Assembly: GCF_000814005.1 (NCBI RefSeq)
Contig: NZ_JWLK01000001.1
Coordinates: 372,001-436,000, forward strand
Length of the DNA stretch: 64,000 nt
Direction of reading: 5' to 3'
Source of the DNA: Ruegeria sp. ANG-S4
GTDB lineage: Bacteria > Pseudomonadota > Alphaproteobacteria > Rhodobacterales > Rhodobacteraceae
The notes beneath the pieces were generated by a model. The model did no database searches, had not been told where the DNA came from, and saw nothing but the letters and a program-made list of their open reading frames with translations. The translations under genes were made by a program, and so were the position numbers. Shown piece by piece: positions 63,300 through 64,000 of this stretch; position 1 is the stretch's first letter; the number at the start of each line of letters is the position of its first letter.

Positions 63300-64000
63300 T
63301 ATACGCCCTGCCTTTGTTTGGCCCGTTCCGCCTCGATTTCAGAGTGTTTTTCACGAACATTGGGATTGTCGGACACCTCGGGCGTTCCGACCTCCCACCA
63401 TGTGTGACCTTGCGCCGTCCAGCCATCGTAGGGGTCGACCTGCATGACGATTACATTTGTTTTGTCAGATGCTTTTGCCCGCTTGAATGCGTCTGACAAC
63501 TCTGCTGGATTTGCGACCGTTTCAGTGATTGCTCCCATCGCGGCGGCGTGTTGGGCAAAGTCCACTGCGAAAGGTTCGGGTATGGTTGGGCAGTCTTTGA
63601 TCAGGTTATTGAAACTCTCGTTCCCGGTGTTGTTCTGCAGCTTGTTGATCACAGCAAATCCGCCGTTATCAAGCACGAGAATGATCAGTTTCTTTTGCGA
63701 CAGGACCGACGAATAGATATCCGAGTTCATCAGCAGGTAACTGCCATCGCCAGTGAAAACGATGGTGTCTTGGTCTTGTTCTGCTTCGGATTGGGCGATC
63801 CGCGCACCCCAGCCGCCCGCAATTTCGTAGCCCATACAGGAAAAGCCGAATTCGACATCGACTGTCCCGATATCCAGCGTGCGCCAGTTTGCGGTGACTT
63901 CGGCAGGCAATCCGCCCGCTGCTGCGACCACACGGTCACGTGGGTCGCAAAGCGCATTCACCACGCCGATGGCCTGCGCATAGGAATTGGGCCTGTTTCC
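63299..64000 (-). CDS. iolD: 3D-(3,5/4)-trihydroxycyclohexane-1,2-dione hydrolase, C-terminal part
   Basis: The last ~233 codons of a ThDP-dependent enzyme; the frame is open through the right window edge (NRPNSYAQAIGVVNALCD). The C-terminal ThDP domain is clear: GFSCMGYEIAGGWGARIAQS, then the pyrophosphate-binding GDGSYLLMNSDIYSSVLSQKKLIILVLDNGGFAVIN. IolD opens the ring of 3D-trihydroxycyclohexane-dione in inositol breakdown. It is the most upstream gene seen of iolD-iolC-iolB-aldolase. Upstream genes and the operon promoter lie outside. Confidence 0.94.
   Translation of the reverse strand, partial: GNRPNSYAQAIGVVNALCDPRDRVVAAAGGLPAEVTANWRTLDIGTVDVEFGFSCMGYEIAGGWGARIAQSEAEQDQDTIVFTGDGSYLLMNSDIYSSVLSQKKLIILVLDNGGFAVINKLQNNTGNESFNNLIKDCPTIPEPFAVDFAQHAAAMGAITETVANPAELSDAFKRAKASDKTNVIVMQVDPYDGWTAQGHTWWEVGTPEVSDNPNVREKHSEIEAERAKQRQGV

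Overview
The window is a high-GC chromosome segment from an alphaproteobacterium, most likely a marine Rhodobacteraceae/Roseobacter-group bacterium. This rests on gene content and order: an RpoHII-type sigma-32 with a sigma-E-like promoter, class I lysyl-tRNA synthetase, the mreBCD-mrdA-rodA block, an NDUFS4-like complex I subunit, ComM next to gshB, and an iolD-iolC-iolB-aldolase operon. No species assignment is possible from the sequence alone. Almost all of it is dense core genome in short, often overlapping operons.

Layout. 1-4.0 kb: the end of gshB, then a minus-strand run of comM, a GST with a Cys-rich tail, and a cobalamin pair (phosphatase plus cobU). 4.0-10.6 kb: a plus-strand stress and cofactor run (rpoH2, chaN-like, coaBC, dut, moeB-like, M3 peptidase). 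10.6-17.2 kb: ghrA, then the cell-shape operon read mreB to rodA. 17.4-23.8 kb: rlmJ, a sterol desaturase-like gene, a DUF2141 gene, leuA with its own leader peptide, an SDR and a periplasmic MORN protein. 23.9-36.8 kb: nadE, an FAD oxidoreductase, an MBL hydrolase, gltX, an NsrR-like regulator, a YbbA/YbbP-type ABC transporter divergent from an arylesterase, an SRAP protein without its catalytic cysteine, and an L,D-transpeptidase. 36.9-41.8 kb is accessory: a cold-shock gene, a REP-associated transposase (RAYT) with REP palindromes inside and beside it, an unknown gene, ettA and a broken KAP NTPase. 41.9-52.9 kb: nadD, dacB, lysS, a beta-helix protein and many small genes. 52.9-54.3 kb is a second accessory patch with another REP family and AT-rich orphan genes. 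54.3-64.0 kb: uvrB, a complex I subunit, tRNA-Arg, a cysteine synthase-like enzyme, a structured gene-free stretch, a glycosyltransferase and the start of the myo-inositol operon, which runs off the right edge.

How the genes work together. The rpoH2 operon joins the singlet-oxygen/sigma-E response to haem handling and cofactor synthesis. The mre/mrd block is the complete elongasome core. The iol genes cover successive steps of inositol breakdown. The leuA leader suggests feedback control by leucine supply through translation.

The least ordinary observations are: (1) a probably leaderless leu leader peptide ending in a Leu/Ile run with two CTA codons and overlapped by a perfect hairpin; (2) a RAYT gene carrying an inverted REP pair in frame inside its own reading frame, plus a second pair downstream; (3) a KAP NTPase with two in-frame stops, one in the Walker A loop; (4) an SRAP protein with Pro in place of catalytic Cys2; (5) a multi-hairpin intergenic element near 59.4 kb. 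I found no CRISPR array, prophage or complete defence system.
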